Assembly (NCBI RefSeq): GCF_021462225.1
Contig: NC_061806.1
Location: 31,617,644-31,681,643, forward strand
Direction of reading: 5' to 3'
DNA: 64,000 bases
Source of the DNA: Girardinichthys multiradiatus
Taxonomy: Eukaryota; Chordata; Actinopteri; Cyprinodontiformes; Goodeidae
Shown here: positions 36,133 to 52,073 of the stretch, one piece after another
Numbering within the stretch: position 1 is the stretch's first letter
Layout of the letters: the number at the start of each line of letters is the position of its first letter
Translations under genes and position numbers: made by a program
Notes under the pieces: model-generated
Databases searched by the model: none
What the model was told of the DNA's origin: nothing
Seen by the model: only the letters and a program-made list of their open reading frames with translations

Positions 36133-39100
36133 CTGTGCACAAGTCTGACTTTTGTTTCTGCTGCTCGTTCACATGCAGACAAACAGACAGCGCAGCCACT
36201 AAGATCATCAGAAGGAAAATATTATTGTTCTGCAAATAATACCCAAGGTTTTCCCCTGAAAATCACAGTGTACAGTAAAACCTGACATCAGGGTGAGCAG
36301 AGCTCCTTTCAGGCTCGTCATGTGAAAATAACATAACTCAGCTCCAAGTTCTACACTAAATCAGCTCCATTGAAAAACACCTTTATATCAACACTTTGAT
36401 GCCCGACATCAATGCATTAGGTGCCAAGGCACCTAATGCCTTGGATCTCACAGAATTATTTTCCCCAGAAGGGTTGTCTCTGCTTACAATCACTTTCTCT
36501 TAAAAGGAATGACTCTCAAACTGTTCTATATTCTTAACACTTTAATTCTAAATAAGACAGAGGAATGATTACAGAGATCAGCGTTGATGGCTCCCATCCT
36601 TAACCCGCTCAGTGATTTAAGTGACGAAACAGCCCCGAAAGAAGGTCACACATGGGTTTTATGTCTGGTACTCCCAGCAAGGGATGTACACTCCCTCAGT
36701 GTTTATCAGTAGACTATGTGTCACCATTCTGGTGTCTATCTGATAGAGTGTGTAATAGCAGGTGTTGAACCCTGAATCTAAGTTTGGCTGCTGCTATCTA
36801 ATCGCTCCTTTTACAGTATGTACCACAATCAACCTAATGCACTAAACGTCATGCCAAACTGTTTGTCACTGAGGATTATTATCCTACTCTAAGAAAAATG
36901 AAAACATTGGCATACTTTATCATTCTGGTCTGTGTGTGAAAGCCCACTATAAGTAATAGTAAGCAAGGTTATTCCTTATAAATATACATTTTGAAATGTG
37001 TATGGTTTGTACAGAGTTGACAAAAATGACATTCCCCAAATCTTACCTGATTTGTCCTTTCTATTAAAAAGAACAACATTCTTCACTTTTACAGTGTTCC
37101 TCTTTTAGTCAAATATTTCTTGTCCTACAATATCCAACTCAGACTTTGATTTACATTCAACAAGTAAACCACATTTTATTGGGAATTTATAGTAATGCAG
37201 CAATAAAATAGCATTTAATTTTTCTCATGGCTTAGCAAGGTTTTCGCTAATTTTTATGCTCTCATTGTTATACCAAATGGACTATATCAACCAAACAATT
37301 GTGTTGAATTTACAAGCCCTCTACATGTGAAATGACATAAGTCCTTCCAAGTGTTACTTGCCTGCTACAACCTATTGTTTTCTGACTGAGTCAGAGAGTA
37401 GGACAGTAACAACAAGTGTGTGTGCTTGTGCGGTCACTCTGCGTGTGAAAGAGGTGGGGGCCTACCTTAAGAGTCAGTAAAATATTTTTTATATATTTTT
37501 TTATATATTTTTTTATTTTTTTATCTGTCTTGGGATTGGAAAGGAGTCGGATCTAGTTAAAATTCAGATGCACTGATTGTGCATCTGAATATTCTTCAGG
37601 GGAAACATTAGCCACTAAAACTTCAATCAAGTCTACTTTTTTAATACCTACAAGGTGTACACTGAACCTGCAAATGTTCTGCTACTTGTAATACTCCTTA
37701 GTATCAAACTCTTAGATAACCCGCTAGCCAATTTACAACCCACTAAGCAAGTGATTAGATGATGCGTCATGCAACAGGTTCCCAGTAAAAGAAAGTTCAA
37801 TAATCCCAGAGGAGTCTCCCCTTGTTACGTGCCTGCTAGTACCTTGGCTCAGTTTTTTTTTTTTTTTTGTCTGAATGGGCCAAAGTGTAGGGTACTAACA
37901 AAGAATATTTGTTTATCTGCAATGTGCATGTGAAAGAAAATAGGAAACAAAACCAGGGAACCTGACGGAACACATAGTTAGGTAGGGGCCTACCTTCAGC
38001 GTTAGTTTGGCATTCCTGGAGATACTGATAACCCAGTCAGTGTCAGTGTAACCATCCAAATTGCATCCAGTCAGCTTTGCCGCCAGGGCAAATCAACACC
38101 CACACCCCAACCCTTGTTGGTGAAAACACCTTTCCTAAAGCCTTCCAACAGTGTACTTGTTTTTCTTTTTCTTTTTACCCCATCTAGGCCACACCTAAAC
38201 CTTCATTTTGTTATTTCAGCCACTTACAGCTATAGACTTCCTGCAATGCGTAATTTTGATTGTTGTCTTGCTGCATATATCTAGTGTTCTTCTCATTAAG
38301 GTCACATTAAGGTTTTTTTTTCTAATTGGGGCATAACGTGCTTTTTGAGGTCTATCAGCCATCTCTGTTATATGTTGCCAGAGAAGCGACTTCCTGATTC
38401 TACATGCTGGGCCGTTATCAGGCCTGGGTGCTGCTAGTGAACTTGGACATGACTATTTAAATTGAAATATGGTAAATGAAAGGAAATTCATGATTAAACA
38501 AGTGGGCAGTTCCTTTATACATAAGACAAGCCTTCTTCCAATAATAAATTAAATAATAATTTATAAACTGCGATTTGTATTATTAACCTTTTTTACCTGT
38601 CTATGAAATGACAAAAACAGAAAAAATATGTCATTGGGGTGTACTTTTTCTCCACACTCTTGTTGTTTATTGTTTTTTAAATCATATTTGCTCATGAGCT
38701 TTAAATATTGTCATCTTTTAAAACAAAAAAGCCATATCTAGTTGGTATTGCTGCTCTTAGGGCTCAGAGAATGACAATAATCTGTCTAAATCTCCCAGTA
38801 CCTGCTGTGAACATGCTGCCATGCAAAACAAATACATACTGCGGTTGCTTTATTAAGCACCTGCTGCCAAACTGTGCCCTTGAGGTAGGACATATAAACC
38901 TCATTAGCCCCAGTCTTACCCACATGTGCTTCAGTGGCACTGAAACCAGGCTGGGATAAACGTGGCCTTAGTCAGGTGGGAATATTACAAAGAGCAGCTT
39001 TGAAACAGATAATTTTGCTTGCATCAAATAAAATTTGATCACTTTTATCCCAAAAGCACATGATACCAAACTGTGGGGTTTGCTGAGAGACATCCGGCCT

Positions 39101-41598
39101 TGAACGGGAGCAGAAAAAATAAAGCCACTTGCATATTAACTCAAGGCTGACATCACTTTAAAAACAATGCTGCATCTTTTTACTCTCCTCACCCTTCAGA
39201 GTGTAAGAAAATTAATAGCATGCAACCTTCAGGATTTGGAGAACACAACTGTGCCCTCTAAATCCTGAAGGTTGCTATGTAATTATTTACACACTTCCTC
39301 TGTCGAAGCTAGGACTCTTCTTTAAAGCAAATTTATAAACAGATTCCTCTTGAAGGGGAACTATTCAAACTGAACTGATAAGTGTACACCAACAAGTCCT
39401 TACATTTTTGTTCCTAAGTACTTAAGATGTTACTTTACAGGCACCATCTCTAGAAACACTCAGTTCGTGTTAAAAACATAATAAAAAGACTTTCTTCTAA
39501 TCTTTGAAACCCTTCAGTAATACAGATGGATACACCAATTTTAAAGCAAATAGACTTTTTAGTAGTATGAGAATTTTTTTATGCCAACTCATCTCCTTAC
39601 ACTTCAATAAAAATGATTTCCTACTTACTATATAGTTAAATTATATACAGAAAAATGATAAAGGTTTTCCACTCCTGTGATATAAATAAATCTTGCTAGA
39701 ATTATACGACTGTGCCTTAGTCCTCATGGCATGCATTTTGGCATCTCATGCAGCCTTAAAAGCATATTAGTACTGCCAGGCAGTGGGTTTAATGGCTGAA
39801 CCCTGAGAGTCTCCACCTGCTCCCTCATTGTACATCTCTGCAGGGAAGCCTAGGCTAAAAGCCTAGTATGTAAACAGAGCTTGCAGCTCTTTGGTATGCC
39901 TGCACAAAGTCGACTTTGATTTAGCACCTTCTCCTGGAAGGTAGTGATGAGTCAACCCAGCGATTCTGCATTTTTCTCCAGTGTAGTTTGATTAGCAGTA
40001 TACCTGTAAGTACTGCCTATCTCAGTCTTCGTTGCAAAGTGGAAAATCTCAAGTGGATCTTTTTGTTTTCTCTGCCAGCAGTTTTACTCATCCCTGTTTT
40101 GTTATACAAAAAAGATGTCAAAGGAAACATATTTTTTTGTGCTTGAATTTTCAGGGTTTCATTTGTTTCAGTCGATGTAATTATAACATTCAAAATGTGC
40201 TTGACATTAACACAACCTTTTGTATTTAATATTTCTTAATTCATTTTGTATTGCTATATATGTTATTTGGAAAAAATTGCTCTAATCTATTGTAACAGAG
40301 AAACCATTTATTGAATATTTACAAACAAATGCTTTGCTTATTTTGATGATCTATTTCTTTATTTTTGATTTGAGCTGAAACTTGATGTTCAGGCTCAAAA
40401 TCTAAGCTGTATTGCCCATTCGCTGTGTGCTGGTCTTTCTAACCTTATAAATGCCTACAACAATGCATAGGATAAACAATTAAGTACAGGTTTCTCCAAA
40501 ATGAAGGGCCTCCCAAGTCCAAGTCCATATTTTAGACTATTAAATACAGAATGGTTGGTGTGGAAAGCTGGATTCTTCTTGATTGATGGTTTAAAAATTG
40601 ACAATAATAAAGAACCAAATAGAAATAAACAACACATACAATTCATTAAACTGTTACAATGGGAATTACTGCTGATTCAAAACTTAAAGACCAAATTTAA
40701 TAAGTAATTCCTTAATTTGAGTTTAAAAATATCAGCTAAACATGACTGCCTGATATTTGCAGATAGGCAGTTTCATAATGTTGGTGCAGGCCATGACAAA
40801 ACCTATTCACTAAATTTACTTTTGCAAACCTAAATAGATGTGTACTATGGGAAAACAAAGCATATGCAAGTGTTCAGAGTATCATCAGCTCAGACAAAAA
40901 CAGTAGTGCATGGCATTTACTGTTTAACCTTTTAAAAGCAACATATATAAATATGTTCTTGCATCTATTGGAAACCAATGCACTATGATAGTTGACTTGG
41001 AAATTTCCATTTTTTGACCTAAAACCCTTACCCTTACAAATAACATTATGTTGTATAATCTATCAAAATCAGTCAAATATAATATAAGTCAAAACAACTT
41101 TTAAAATCAAGACTAGTAGAAAACATATGAGACAAAGTTGAGTCTCTTAGTAAGAAATTAATTTACTTCAGAGTTCATGTACACCAACAGGGTAATATTG
41201 TGTGCCAGAACACAAAACTGGATAGAATGTTTCATGAAAATCTATGTTGGATATGTTTGAAAAAGTGGGTAATTGCTATTTTTACATTAGTTTGAACAAC
41301 TATTGTCCAATTTTAATGATATTATTTTCTATTCTGCTCCTCAGATATATCTTGCTTTCTGTTCACCTCAACCTAAACATTAAAGATTTTTCCTCCTGCA
41401 TAAATACTGTAGGCATAAGCAATGTGAGTACATTTAAAGTCAATAGATGGCCAGAAACCCAAGTTTTGTTTCCTTATCTTGTCTACAGTCCATTCAAGTT
41501 CCCATTTGATGTAAAAGCACCTTGTGGATGATGGACGCATTTCTGAAACTTTATTTGATGTTTGCATGGGTGTCTGTGTGTTTTTCTGTGCGTTGCAG
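36133..41598. other. grin2d intron sequence, two inverted repeats, no gene
   Basis: 5.5 kb of AT-rich sequence ending in the acceptor TGTGCGTTGCAG. It holds a compact 12-bp inverted repeat at 36414-36439 and a 16-bp stem with 22-bp loop at 39222-39275, plus TATATTTTTT-type runs at about 37480-37520. No exon, tRNA or nameable transposon is seen. Confidence 0.5.
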
Positions 41599-41724
41599 AG
41601 CCCTACAGCCCAGCGGTGTGGGTGATGATGTTTGTGATGTGCCTGTCAGTGGTGGCTGTCACCGTCTTCATCTTTGAGTTCTTCAGCCCCGTGGGATACA
41701 ACCGCAGCCTGCAGAGCGCCAAGA
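41599..41724 (+). CDS. grin2d: grin2d exon: M1 transmembrane helix
   Basis: 126 nt, acceptor GTTGCAG|AGCC, donor AAGA|GTAAGA. Two bases complete Glu, then 41 codons plus one base. It encodes [34 protein letters not shown] and NRSLQSAK: the pre-M1 collar, the M1 helix and the intracellular M1-M2 loop. It is nearly identical to mammalian GluN2D over M1. Confidence 0.97.
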
Positions 41725-44983
<3,259 letters not shown>

Positions 44984-45144
44984 TTTCAGCACCCGACAGA
45001 GCAGTACCCACCACTGCGCTTTGGTACTGTGCCGAATGGAAGCACTGAGGAGAACATCCGCTCCAACTATCCCAACATGCACCAGTATATGATTCGCAAC
45101 AATCAGAAGGGTGTGGAAGAGGCCATTGACAACTTAAAGACAGG
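44984..45144 (+). CDS. grin2d: grin2d exon: first half of S2
   Basis: 161 nt, 53 codons plus two bases, donor ACAGG|GTAAGG. It encodes [36 protein letters not shown] and [17 protein letters not shown]. The Ser-Thr of GST contacts the glutamate gamma-carboxylate in GluN2 structures (S315, T316 of the fragment). Confidence 0.97.
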
Positions 45145-45221
45145 GTAAGGAATAAGGAAGATAATTAAAGTGATGGAGGAGAGGAACTGCTACAGCACAA
45201 CCTGCAACACTGATCAAAAAT
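45145..45221. other. start of the 6.9-kb grin2d intron
   Basis: Donor GTAAGG and plain sequence. The whole intron is 45145-52003. Confidence 0.8.
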
Positions 45222-45420
45222 GTATAGTCATATTCAATAAATCACAACATTGTTGAGAAGTTCATTTATTTAAGTAACTGTTTACTGAGTGAAATCCTAT
45301 ATAAATTAACTACACACAGACTGATGTTTTCAAGCCTATAATTCTATTATTTATGATTATTTTCCGCTTACAGCTAATGAAACACAACATATTAGAAGTA
45401 GACTATCGAATTAGACTGAT
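45222..45420. mobile_element. degenerate Tc1-like terminal region
   Basis: The sequence ATAGTCATATTCAATAAATC, GAGAAGTTCATTTATTTAAG and GCTTACAGCTAATGAAA follows the order of a fish Tc1-like inverted repeat that I recognise, but it is much diverged and the opposite end was not found. Treat as a relic; orientation is not assigned. Confidence 0.45.
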
Positions 45421-45523
45421 GAAAAAAATATTCGATCCAGAAATTTGAACTCAATGAAAATTATGTTTAATACCTGCTTATGTGTTTTATTTACAAAAGG
45501 CACTTTAATCTGACAATTGATTA

Positions 45524-45594
45524 TCAGAATCAGAATCAGAATCAGAAAAGCTTTATTGCCAAGTACGTTTTTGGACATACAAGGAATTTGTTTG
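45524..45594 (-). mobile_element. LINE 3' tip, 70 bp (GATTCT-tailed family)
   Basis: It starts with repeated TCAGAA units and AAAAGCTTTATTGCC, then AAGTACGTTTTTGGACATAC, the reverse complement of the tip at 6680-6874. An extremely short 5'-truncated insertion. Confidence 0.8.
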
Positions 45595-47705
45595 TCAGAA
45601 GGGTTATGGTCATATTCAGTTTTATTAAATATGACTGTACAATCAGTATGGGCATGGATGTTAAATCGTTTGACAATAAAGATGAATAAAGATGAATTGT
45701 TATTCTTCATTTAGGGTGAAATGATCTTTCAACAATACATGTCAATAATTTTCTGAAAACTAGAATTAGTTTGAATTTATTGTAAATTTCCTTTAATCCA
45801 CAAAATGTGGAGATAGTCTCAAACGCATGCAGTCACTGTGGAAACACCCAGGTGTGCCCCTGTTACAATTGTACAGTTGTTGGTTTGGGGTAAAGTTGAG
45901 GGATTTTGAGGTAGTCCTCTGTTATTCACCCTGTTTAATGTAATGCACCAGTACCACTGGCAGACCCTCGCAATGATGCAACCACCACCATGCTTGACTG
46001 TTGCATTCTTAAGTATGAAAGCTTAATCTTAATTTGGCCAAACATGCTTTTCCATTATGGCCAAACTGTTCTTTTTTTTTTTGTTTGTTTGTTTCATCTG
46101 ACCATAAAACCTTTCTTCAGAAGACACACTGCTTGTCTGTGAGGGGAGCTGTAAATTTCAGTTAAGCTTAAAAGTGCTGATTTATGAGTCGATTTAACAA
46201 TTTGTGACTTCTTACTTGATTGACACTCTCTCATTCTGTATTAATATTTAACTGGCTTCACTGTGGACAGTCAAACTGTTGTTCCAGCATGTTCCCATTT
46301 ATGGTAGGGTTGTGCCTTGATGGTTCCTGGATTGTCATTTATGATTCTAACCAACATTCTTTCTACATAGGGTAACAGTTTAATGCATTTTTTGGTGTAT
46401 GTTATTTCACATTTGCAACTCACTTTAGCACTTATAACTAAATTCACTCAATTAGATGTGGAAATTTGCATGCTGTTTTCAAATTTTCTTGATCACACAG
46501 TTAGTTAAAAAGAAAGGAGGTTGGGCTGAACCAGATAAATTGAATTGTTTTCTGTAACCAGTTTCAGTTAATTCAACCTCTTACTCAATCTCACTGACTG
46601 AGTGGTTCATCTCATTAATTTGTAAAGATATACTCAGTAGATCACATTCTTTACTCTGTGGTGATAGCTAATGCAGTTAGAGGATAATTAATGACCAAAC
46701 AAAATGGTCTAATTTCTCTAAAGGTTGCATTTAGCAACATGTCAAACAAAAACACACATCTTCACTGTTGCACACTCTTAACACTTAAGAAAGACAGGGG
46801 GTGGCTGTATCAAAAAATACATTTTGTAAAAGCATGATTGGTTCAATCTATCCCTTAAGATTGTACTACCAAACTATCCAAATAAAGGTTCATCAATTCC
46901 ACCAACAATATTAACAACGTTCTCCTAGAATTGTCATTCTGTTGCTCACAACTCACTCACATCCCTGTTTCTTCATAGCAACAGATACTTTGTCCCAACT
47001 GCAGTTTCTGCAGGACAGGTGTAATATGCTACTATTATTACTATACATTCTGGCTGCATGTCACCTACAACGTACATAACTGCTCATCTTGAACATTGTG
47101 CTCAATCAAAACTATCAGAAAAATGTTTTCCTTCTTCAAAAATGCTGTGCTTTTCTTTGAACATCGTCAAACCTAAAAACTAGTGTTTCAGCTTTTTACA
47201 GCAGGTTGCATGACAGTAATTGACTGATCTAGGATCAGTTTGGGGATCCATATTAAATGTTCTTATTGTGAAGTTTGGTGAGTTTTTATACTATTAATTT
47301 ATTTATCTTTTTTTATTTTTCTAACAGCTTTTATTTAGTTTCAATAAATGTGAAAAATGTGCTTCAAAGGATGGGTAATGGAATAAATTATCAATATTAG
47401 TAAAGGTAAACACTAAAGATACAATCTTGAAGAGATCCATAACCAAAGAGGTATAGTATAAGATGTTAACATTGTGAAAGCATTTTTCCATTTCATCATG
47501 GGCATCCACAGAAGGAGCTATACTTTCTAATGAATAGTGGCCTGACGCTGTTTTTTTTAACACTGACATCTGCTCCTCGTGTCCAGATTAGAAAAATATT
47601 TTGTTAAATGTTCCAAAACTGTGTTATGTTTCGTCAGCATTAGGGTAGATGGCTGAAGACTGTCTCAGTGGTCTGCCAGTGTGAGGCATGGTACACCATA
47701 GTTTT
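45595..47705. other. grin2d intron, with a possible DNA-transposon relic
   Basis: At about 45960-46160 the text CCACCACCATGCTTGACTGT and CATCTGACCATAAAACC resembles the antisense strand of an old Tc1-like transposase region; no ends or open frame remain. The rest is unassigned AT-rich sequence. Confidence 0.4.
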
Positions 47706-49104
47706 AGAGGCCCCATGAGACAAAACGTACAATTGTTCTTACCTGCTTATATATACTCTCACACAAACATAACTGTTCACTTGCAAAAAGACAAATAAAC
47801 CCTCTCACAAACATTACTGTAATCTCGATTTCTCACACAAACACAACCAAACTGTTTTACAAACACTATCAAACTCTTTTACAAACACCACCAAACATTC
47901 TTACAAACATGACCAAACTCTTACATATACCATCAAAATCTCTTACATGTACCACCAAACCTTCTGACCAAATGACCAGACTGGACCAGAAAGACCAGTT
48001 CTTAATGTTGGCAGCACTCTTGAAAAAAGCAGGTCCCTTTGCCTCATTTCCATAGATCTTGAATTAACAAATTTGTAACTGAGCAAAAACACATGCAGAG
48101 ACCTTCCAGAACATATAACACTTGTTGATTGGCACTCTGTTCTCCCAATTCCTGGGATATTGAGAGACAAAACTGAGACTGTTTGTACAAATCCTCTAAA
48201 CTCATAGATTAATCTATCCATGGTTGTAGTGTAATGTCCAGACACTCACACATATTCAGTTTTGCTTAAAATGTTCTGAACACACCTCATTGCATTAGTA
48301 AAAAGATTTTAACATCATCTTCATTACCACGTAAATTGATGACAAAACGCTGATTTTGAAAAACAAGAACAAGGAACAAAAACATGGCTGACTTAGTACA
48401 AAATCTAAACAAAATTACAAAATTACAAAAATAAAAAATCAAAGCCTAAACAAAGTGATGCTGCCTAAACCCTCCATAGCACAAATTTAGCTAGTGGCAG
48501 TGTCAATGGGCATGTGATTGTTTTTAAATGTTGCAGAACAATAAGACAATGGGAATTTAAATAGTCTTCCTTTTTAACAAAAGCAACTTCCTTTGCTAAA
48601 ACAGTGATAGTTGATAGTGTTTGTAAGAGAGTTTGGTGTTATATGTAAGAGAGTTTAGTGGTATATGTAAGAATGTTCACTGGTGTGTGTAGGAGAGTTT
48701 AGTGATTTAATGTAAGAAGGTTTGGTGGTATATGTAAGAGAGTTTGGTGATTTATGTAAGAAGGTGTGGTGTTATGTAAGAAGTTTTGGTGGTATGTGTA
48801 AGAGCGTTTGGTGGTATATGTAATAAGGTTTGGTGGTATATGTAAGAGAGTTTGGGGGTATATGTAAGAGAATTTGGTGATTTATGTAAGAAGGTGTGGT
48901 GTTATGTAAGAAGTTTTGGTGGTATGTGTAAGACGGTTTGATAGTGTTTGTAAGAAAGGTTGGTTGCGTTTCTGTGAGACATTGAGATTATAGTAATGTT
49001 AGTAAGAGGGTTTGGTTGTCTTTAAGCAAGTGAATAGTTATATTTGTGAGAAAGTACATATAAGCATGTAAGAGCAATTGTAAGTTTTGTCTCATGGGGC
49101 CTCT
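47706..49104. mobile_element. foldback-type element with long TIRs and subterminal repeats
   Basis: The left end reads AGAGGCCCCATGAGACAAAA and the right end is its reverse complement (to 49104). The inverted match runs about 170 bp inward with scattered mismatches. Inside it come tandem units of about 22 bp (consensus part GTAAGAGAGTTTGGTGGTAT): roughly five on the left in reverse (about 47850-47960) and about fifteen on the right (48610-48960). The 650-bp centre has one open minus-strand frame of 100 codons (48245-47943) that I do not recognise. ACCATAG flanks both sides (47695-47701 and 49108-49114), a possible but displaced target duplication. It looks like a non-autonomous DNA transposon; the superfamily is not assigned. 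Confidence 0.75.
48610..48960 (+). repeat. degenerate ~22-bp tandem repeat in the foldback element's right arm
   Basis: About fifteen head-to-tail copies vary around GTAAGAGAGTTTGGTGGTAT plus two bases. Two longer blocks (TGATTTATGTAAGAAGGTG then GTGTTATGTAAGAAGTTTT) occur twice, showing a higher-order duplication within the array. Confidence 0.8.
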
Positions 49105-49780
49105 CATACCATAGACAGGTTGCAGTGCATCAGAGCTCCAACTGAAAGAGAAACAGGAAAAACAACTGGCTATAAACTTCTACCAAATACATTACTTTAA
49201 AATGCCAAGGAGAGAGGAATCACATGTGCCGTTGCATAAAAGAAGACCAACTATGCAGCTTCTAAAATAAATCTAATTGTATTGCTTTGTAAATAGTTTT
49301 AAAACAATGTGTGCTTTTACTTTAACTTCAGGATTATCTGCTACTTTGTGTTGGTCAGCTACATGAAATCACAAAAGAATACTTTAAAGTTTATGATGTG
49401 ATGAGACAAAATGTGAGAAGTTTAAGATGTATAAACTGTATACCACCAAACCCTTAAACTCTTTATTTTTGAAGAATTTTATCCTTGACTTGATGCAGTT
49501 GTTTTACCCACACTTGACTCAGTTACAAAATCCTCTTGCATGACTGTCAGCTCACTGATCTGTGCTACCTCAGAAGCTTCAGTTCTGTTGTAACCTCTGA
49601 AGTCCCATGAGGATCACTGATGCTGCATGAAATAGGAGAAGGGGGAAGTAAACAAACAGTCAAAGAAAATGAACAACTTCTAAATAATACATGCCAGCCA
49701 CAACCACAGTGCAGTGGGAAAATTGTGACCACCAAGGTTCTTACAGTAAAATATACATTACACAGTTAATTCTGTTTAAG

Positions 49781-49782
<2 letters not shown>
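49105..49782. other. grin2d intron sequence, nothing recognised
   Basis: Plain sequence up to the TG run. Confidence 0.55.

Positions 49783-49831
<49 letters not shown>
49783..49831. repeat. (GT)n microsatellite
   Basis: About 24 uninterrupted GT units. The reading frame that spans it (a run of Cys-Val) is an artefact of the repeat. Confidence 0.97.
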
Positions 49832-52003
49832 CCTTCTGAATCAGTAACCATTTCTTTATTCATCTCTCCATCTCACTCCCTCTCTCACATTATCAACTGC
49901 TTATCTTACTCTCTTATCTCTCTGTATTCCTCCTATCCTGATTTTATTTACAAAGGACATTTAAGTTCATGCCATGAAAGTCAGATGTCATGAAGATTCC
50001 TGAATTTTCTGTCAGATATTACATCTCCATATTTCCCCCTCAATTTATCTCACAATCATGCTTTGTTTTCCTCCTTCCTGCTTTGCACTTCCCTAACCCC
50101 ATCTTCCAGTCATCTCATCTATTTTCTCTTCATCATCCCTCTTTTCTCCCCTTTGCATGTCACCCACCTCCCTTCCCTCTGCTTCGTAGAGACAACCTCC
50201 TTACCTCTTTCCAATTACACATCCTTAAGCACTGTCTCTCTGCTTCTATGATAGCCTCTGGTTGTAGCGTGCCATTCCCTGGGTGTGAATATAAATGACT
50301 GTGAAGTGGAAAAGCAGGTGTAGTGATAAATTGATTATCATTTTCTAAGATATGCATCATCAGTCTGAACTGAGCTGGTAAATTCAGTCTATTATTTCGA
50401 TATGAACGGTTTTAATTCACTTTTATCTCCTTCCATTTTTCAGGGTCTGCCTCATCATACACTCCTGTGAAGTCTTTCTATGTGACATGTTTTCTTAGAG
50501 CTGTGAATTCTGCTTGACCTCACATTTAAATTTGATTGCAATTCTTCAGTTAATATTTTAATGCATCTTTCAATGCAACTTAAAACATCTGCATGTGTTA
50601 GGTCTAATTAGTACAACAATATTCTGTTGGGATTTCTTTGATTGCTTGTTTTTTGGTAAGTTTATTTTTTCTTTTATGACATGTAACATAGTTTTATGTT
50701 CACCTTACTTTAATAATTTGAAGTATCTAACGAAAGCGACTTACCTGGTCACAAACTGCTACAAGTTCAAATAAATTAGATCTTCCCTGATGAAAGGGGA
50801 GCAAATGTTCAGGAACAATTAAGTCAGTTCACCGAGTTGGACCAATTCTGCAATCATATAGGTGCAAGTAATGTTCTTTTCTTTCTTCAAACTATTTCAG
50901 CAAGGCAATAATCTAGCAATGTTAGAAAGTATACATGCTGTATAAGGGATACAAATATTAAGGAACAAGTACAAAAAAGTTATATATTATAATAGTATTT
51001 GTAATGCATTGAGAGGCAAGGAAAGTTACAGAAGAGGAGGTCAGTCCAACAAGGGAGGTACCTTCGTAGACTGAGCCAACAACAGCAATAAGGGCTAGTT
51101 TCGGACTACCTGACTGAGTTATCACAGATGATTAGAAAAAACAAACATTTAGGCTTATCTTTGACAGCTTCGTAACCCTAAACTGAGAACATCTTAATAG
51201 AAGAAGCTTAATATGTGATGGTTGTGTTGTCTGTTTTATTTTTAAATACTTAAGTAAACGTACAGCCTGATAGAACAGAGTTCTGTTAATACATTTGGCA
51301 TCATGAAGGCTTTTAGACATGACCGTCTGGTCAATATGAGCTTCATGAGAGGAGAAGGATTTTACAAATTACATTTTACAGGTAGCCAGTGAAGTCAAAG
51401 TAAACTGTGTCGAGCTAATTTGCACCAGAAATAACTGTTGCTGTGGGTGTTTGTATCATCTAGATATTTTTTAACTCTATGTCTGTAAAATGATCTGGAT
51501 ATATGGTAATGAATGTGAAATGGAAAACATTTCGAATGTAACTTGAACAGAGACGTAGCTGGAGAATGCTGCCAAGATTAACATGTCTGCACATTTATGT
51601 AACAATCTGTGTTTCTGCAGGCAGCTGCAGATGGAGATTACAGCAACTGTGAGCCTTTCATTTGCTGAGCAAAAGCAACATTCACTTCCTTTTACTTGAA
51701 TCTCAGCCTCCCCTGATGTTGCATTGTATTTTGTTCTTTTGTGGCTATTGTAGAAGGAGAAACTACATCTTGCCTCCACCATGATAAATATCTCCTTGTA
51801 AGATTTTTGAAAGTTGGTGCAGAATGGTGTGTAGAAAGTGGCCTCCTTTAAAATCAGTTCTCTTTTGTGCAGCGTTGTTTTTTTTAGTGGTGCTTTTGCT
51901 GTCAATTCTTTCATTTTGTGTGCTTGTTCCATAGTTATTTAGCTCCAGGGCAGTGATTTCCAAATCTGTGATGTAACCTTCCACCTTCATTCTTCCCCTG
52001 CAG
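49832..52003. other. grin2d intron, possible old LINE fragment, splice acceptor
   Basis: A pyrimidine-rich tract lies at about 49855-50240. At about 51150-51400 phrases such as TACAGGTAGCCAGTGAAG resemble an antisense L2-like LINE, but the match is weak. The minus-strand frame at 51932-51477 has no recognisable similarity. The intron ends with TTCTTCCCCTGCAG. Confidence 0.45.
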
Positions 52004-52073
52004 AAAACTAGATGCCTTTATTTATGATGCTGCTGTGCTGAACTATATGGCCAGGAAGGATGAGGGCTGCAAG
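52004..52073 (+). CDS. grin2d: grin2d exon: S2, agonist-binding Asp
   Basis: 70 nt: one base completes Gly, then 23 codons, donor TGCAAG|GTAAGG. It encodes [19 protein letters not shown] and DEGCK. The Asp of YDAAVLNY (D357 of the fragment) binds the glutamate amino group in GluN2 subunits. MARKDEGCK is the GluN2D form (MAGKDEGCK in 2C, KAGRDEGCK in 2A). Confidence 0.97.

Noticed and set aside
49691..49993. 100-codon frame with a long Cys-Val run
   Set aside because: It is produced by the GT microsatellite.
51477..51932. Minus-strand 151-codon frame in the intron before the 70-nt exon
   Set aside because: It is the longest unexplained frame, but shows no recognisable domain, no repeat of codon pattern and sits in an intron; not enough to call a gene.
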